DNA of 6,445 nt from CAYSSG01 sp964433635 (GTDB taxonomy: Bacteria; Atribacterota; Phoenicimicrobiia; Phoenicimicrobiales; Stramentimicrobiaceae): the NCBI GenBank assembly GCA_964433635.1, contig CAYSSG010000077.1:1-6445 (forward strand), given 5' to 3'. Shown here piece after piece: positions 5,918 through 6,445 of this stretch (positions within the stretch are counted from its first letter, which is position 1; each line of letters opens with the position of its first letter). The notes beneath the pieces are model-generated. The model searched no databases, was not told the origin of the DNA, and saw only the letters and a program-made list of their open reading frames with translations. Both the position numbers and the translations under genes were made by a program.

Positions 5918-6382
5918 CATCTTTTTCTGTTTCTCGAAAAAATCAATCTTCTTTCTTCTATTCTCATAACACTCAGGGCATATGCCTTCCAGTATGATTC
6001 TTTGCCTGAGTACCCTGAATCTTTTTTTGATGTCTTCCGGTACCTTAATATGATTATACTCTGAACAATCAAAATCAACTATCTTTTTGCAGTAGATGCA
6101 GCGAAAATGATAATGGGGCTTTAAATCTGCATCAAAACGTCGTGGTCCATGACCACCTTCCACCATCTGTATAAGTCCCTTCTCTAATAAAGAGAGTAAT
6201 GTCCGGTTTACGGTATCAAAAGAGATATTTGGATACTCTTTTTTCACCTTTTTATAGATCATTTCAGCAGAAGGGTGGATTTTAGATTGTACCAGAGAAC
6301 AAAAAACACTTACACGCTGTGGTGTAATCCTGAAACCATTTTCTACCAATTTTTCTTTACAATACTGTTCTGTATTTTCCAT
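5912..6382 (-). CDS. perR: Fur-family regulator, PerR-like peroxide sensor
   Basis: A 156 aa Fur-superfamily repressor. The N-terminal winged helix carries the family motif GFRITPQR (16-23) and a recognition helix around 54-66. The C-terminal dimer domain has the structural zinc site C95/C98 and C134/C137. The regulatory metal ligands of Bacillus PerR are all matched: H36, D84, H90, H92 and D103. Asp at the last position is the feature that separates peroxide-sensing PerR from iron-sensing Fur, so metal-catalysed oxidation as the sensing mode is likely. The recognition helix reads DTVNRTL, with Asn59 where Fur and PerR usually have Tyr (TVY), so its DNA site may differ. The start has AGGGA 5 bases upstream. 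It heads the ferritin-desulfoferrodoxin cluster, its probable targets. The symbol is by similarity; a Fur-type role cannot be fully excluded. Confidence 0.85.
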   Translation of the reverse strand: MENTEQYCKEKLVENGFRITPQRVSVFCSLVQSKIHPSAEMIYKKVKKEYPNISFDTVNRTLLSLLEKGLIQMVEGGHGPRRFDADLKPHYHFRCIYCKKIVDFDCSEYNHIKVPEDIKKRFRVLRQRIILEGICPECYENRRKKIDFFEKQKKMT

Positions 6383-6401
6383 GTAAGTCCCTTACTTCTT
6401 T

Positions 6402-6429
6402 ATTTGTATTCAATTTATACACTACAAAT
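6402..6429. promoter_or_regulatory. Inverted repeat upstream of the perR-like gene, candidate autoregulatory operator
   Basis: ATTTGTA (6402-6408) and TACAAAT (6423-6429) form a perfect 7-bp dyad with a 14-base spacer, 19 bases before the start codon at 6382. A weak minus-strand promoter overlaps it: ATGACA (6436-6431) and TTGAAT (6413-6408), 17 bases apart. Fur-family genes are often self-regulated, so an operator here is sensible. The sequence is not a close match to the classic PerR box. Confidence 0.35.
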
Positions 6430-6445
6430 TTGTCATTTTTTCTTG

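Noticed and set aside
1..6445. CRISPR arrays, tRNA or rRNA genes, insertion sequences and riboswitches
   Set aside because: No regularly spaced repeats, transposase frames or recognisable RNA folds were seen on either strand.

Overview
The window is moderately AT-rich bacterial DNA. Most genes have strong AGGAGG-type ribosome binding sites and tight spacing. The gene content fits an anaerobe: a two-iron superoxide reductase, a Dps-like ferritin and a PerR-type regulator are all present, and no catalase or superoxide dismutase is seen. A Bacillota-like or Atribacterota-like lineage is plausible, but that is inference only; no rRNA, tRNA or mobile element helps to place it.

Left part (1-1831). 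A probable CDS on the minus strand begins at 61 and runs off the left edge. A strong hairpin with a T-run (81-115) sits just upstream of it. A candidate promoter (151-179) then leads into pgsB and pgsC on the plus strand. These are the ligase and the membrane partner of poly-gamma-glutamate synthesis, joined by an ATGA overlap. The usual third gene, pgsA/capA, is not in the window.

Middle part (1925-4637, minus strand, convergent with pgsBC). An exported alpha/beta hydrolase and an exported C69-family dipeptidase lie 31 bases apart and are probably one operon.

Right part (4786-6445, minus strand). This is an oxidative-stress and iron cluster in the order perR-like regulator, Dps-like ferritin, desulfoferrodoxin, closed by a rho-independent terminator at 4786-4821. 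Fur/PerR proteins commonly control such genes. A PerR-box-like sequence overlaps the regulator's stop codon, upstream of the ferritin gene. The ferritin carries the cysteine pair typical of DPSL ('thioferritin') proteins, so the set fits peroxide sensing coupled to superoxide reduction and to iron storage with peroxide use.

No wholly new system is evident. The most useful leads are the DPSL-PerR-SOR grouping with its candidate operators, the atypical recognition helix of the regulator, the pgsBC pair without pgsA, and the unexplained hairpin upstream of the left-edge gene.
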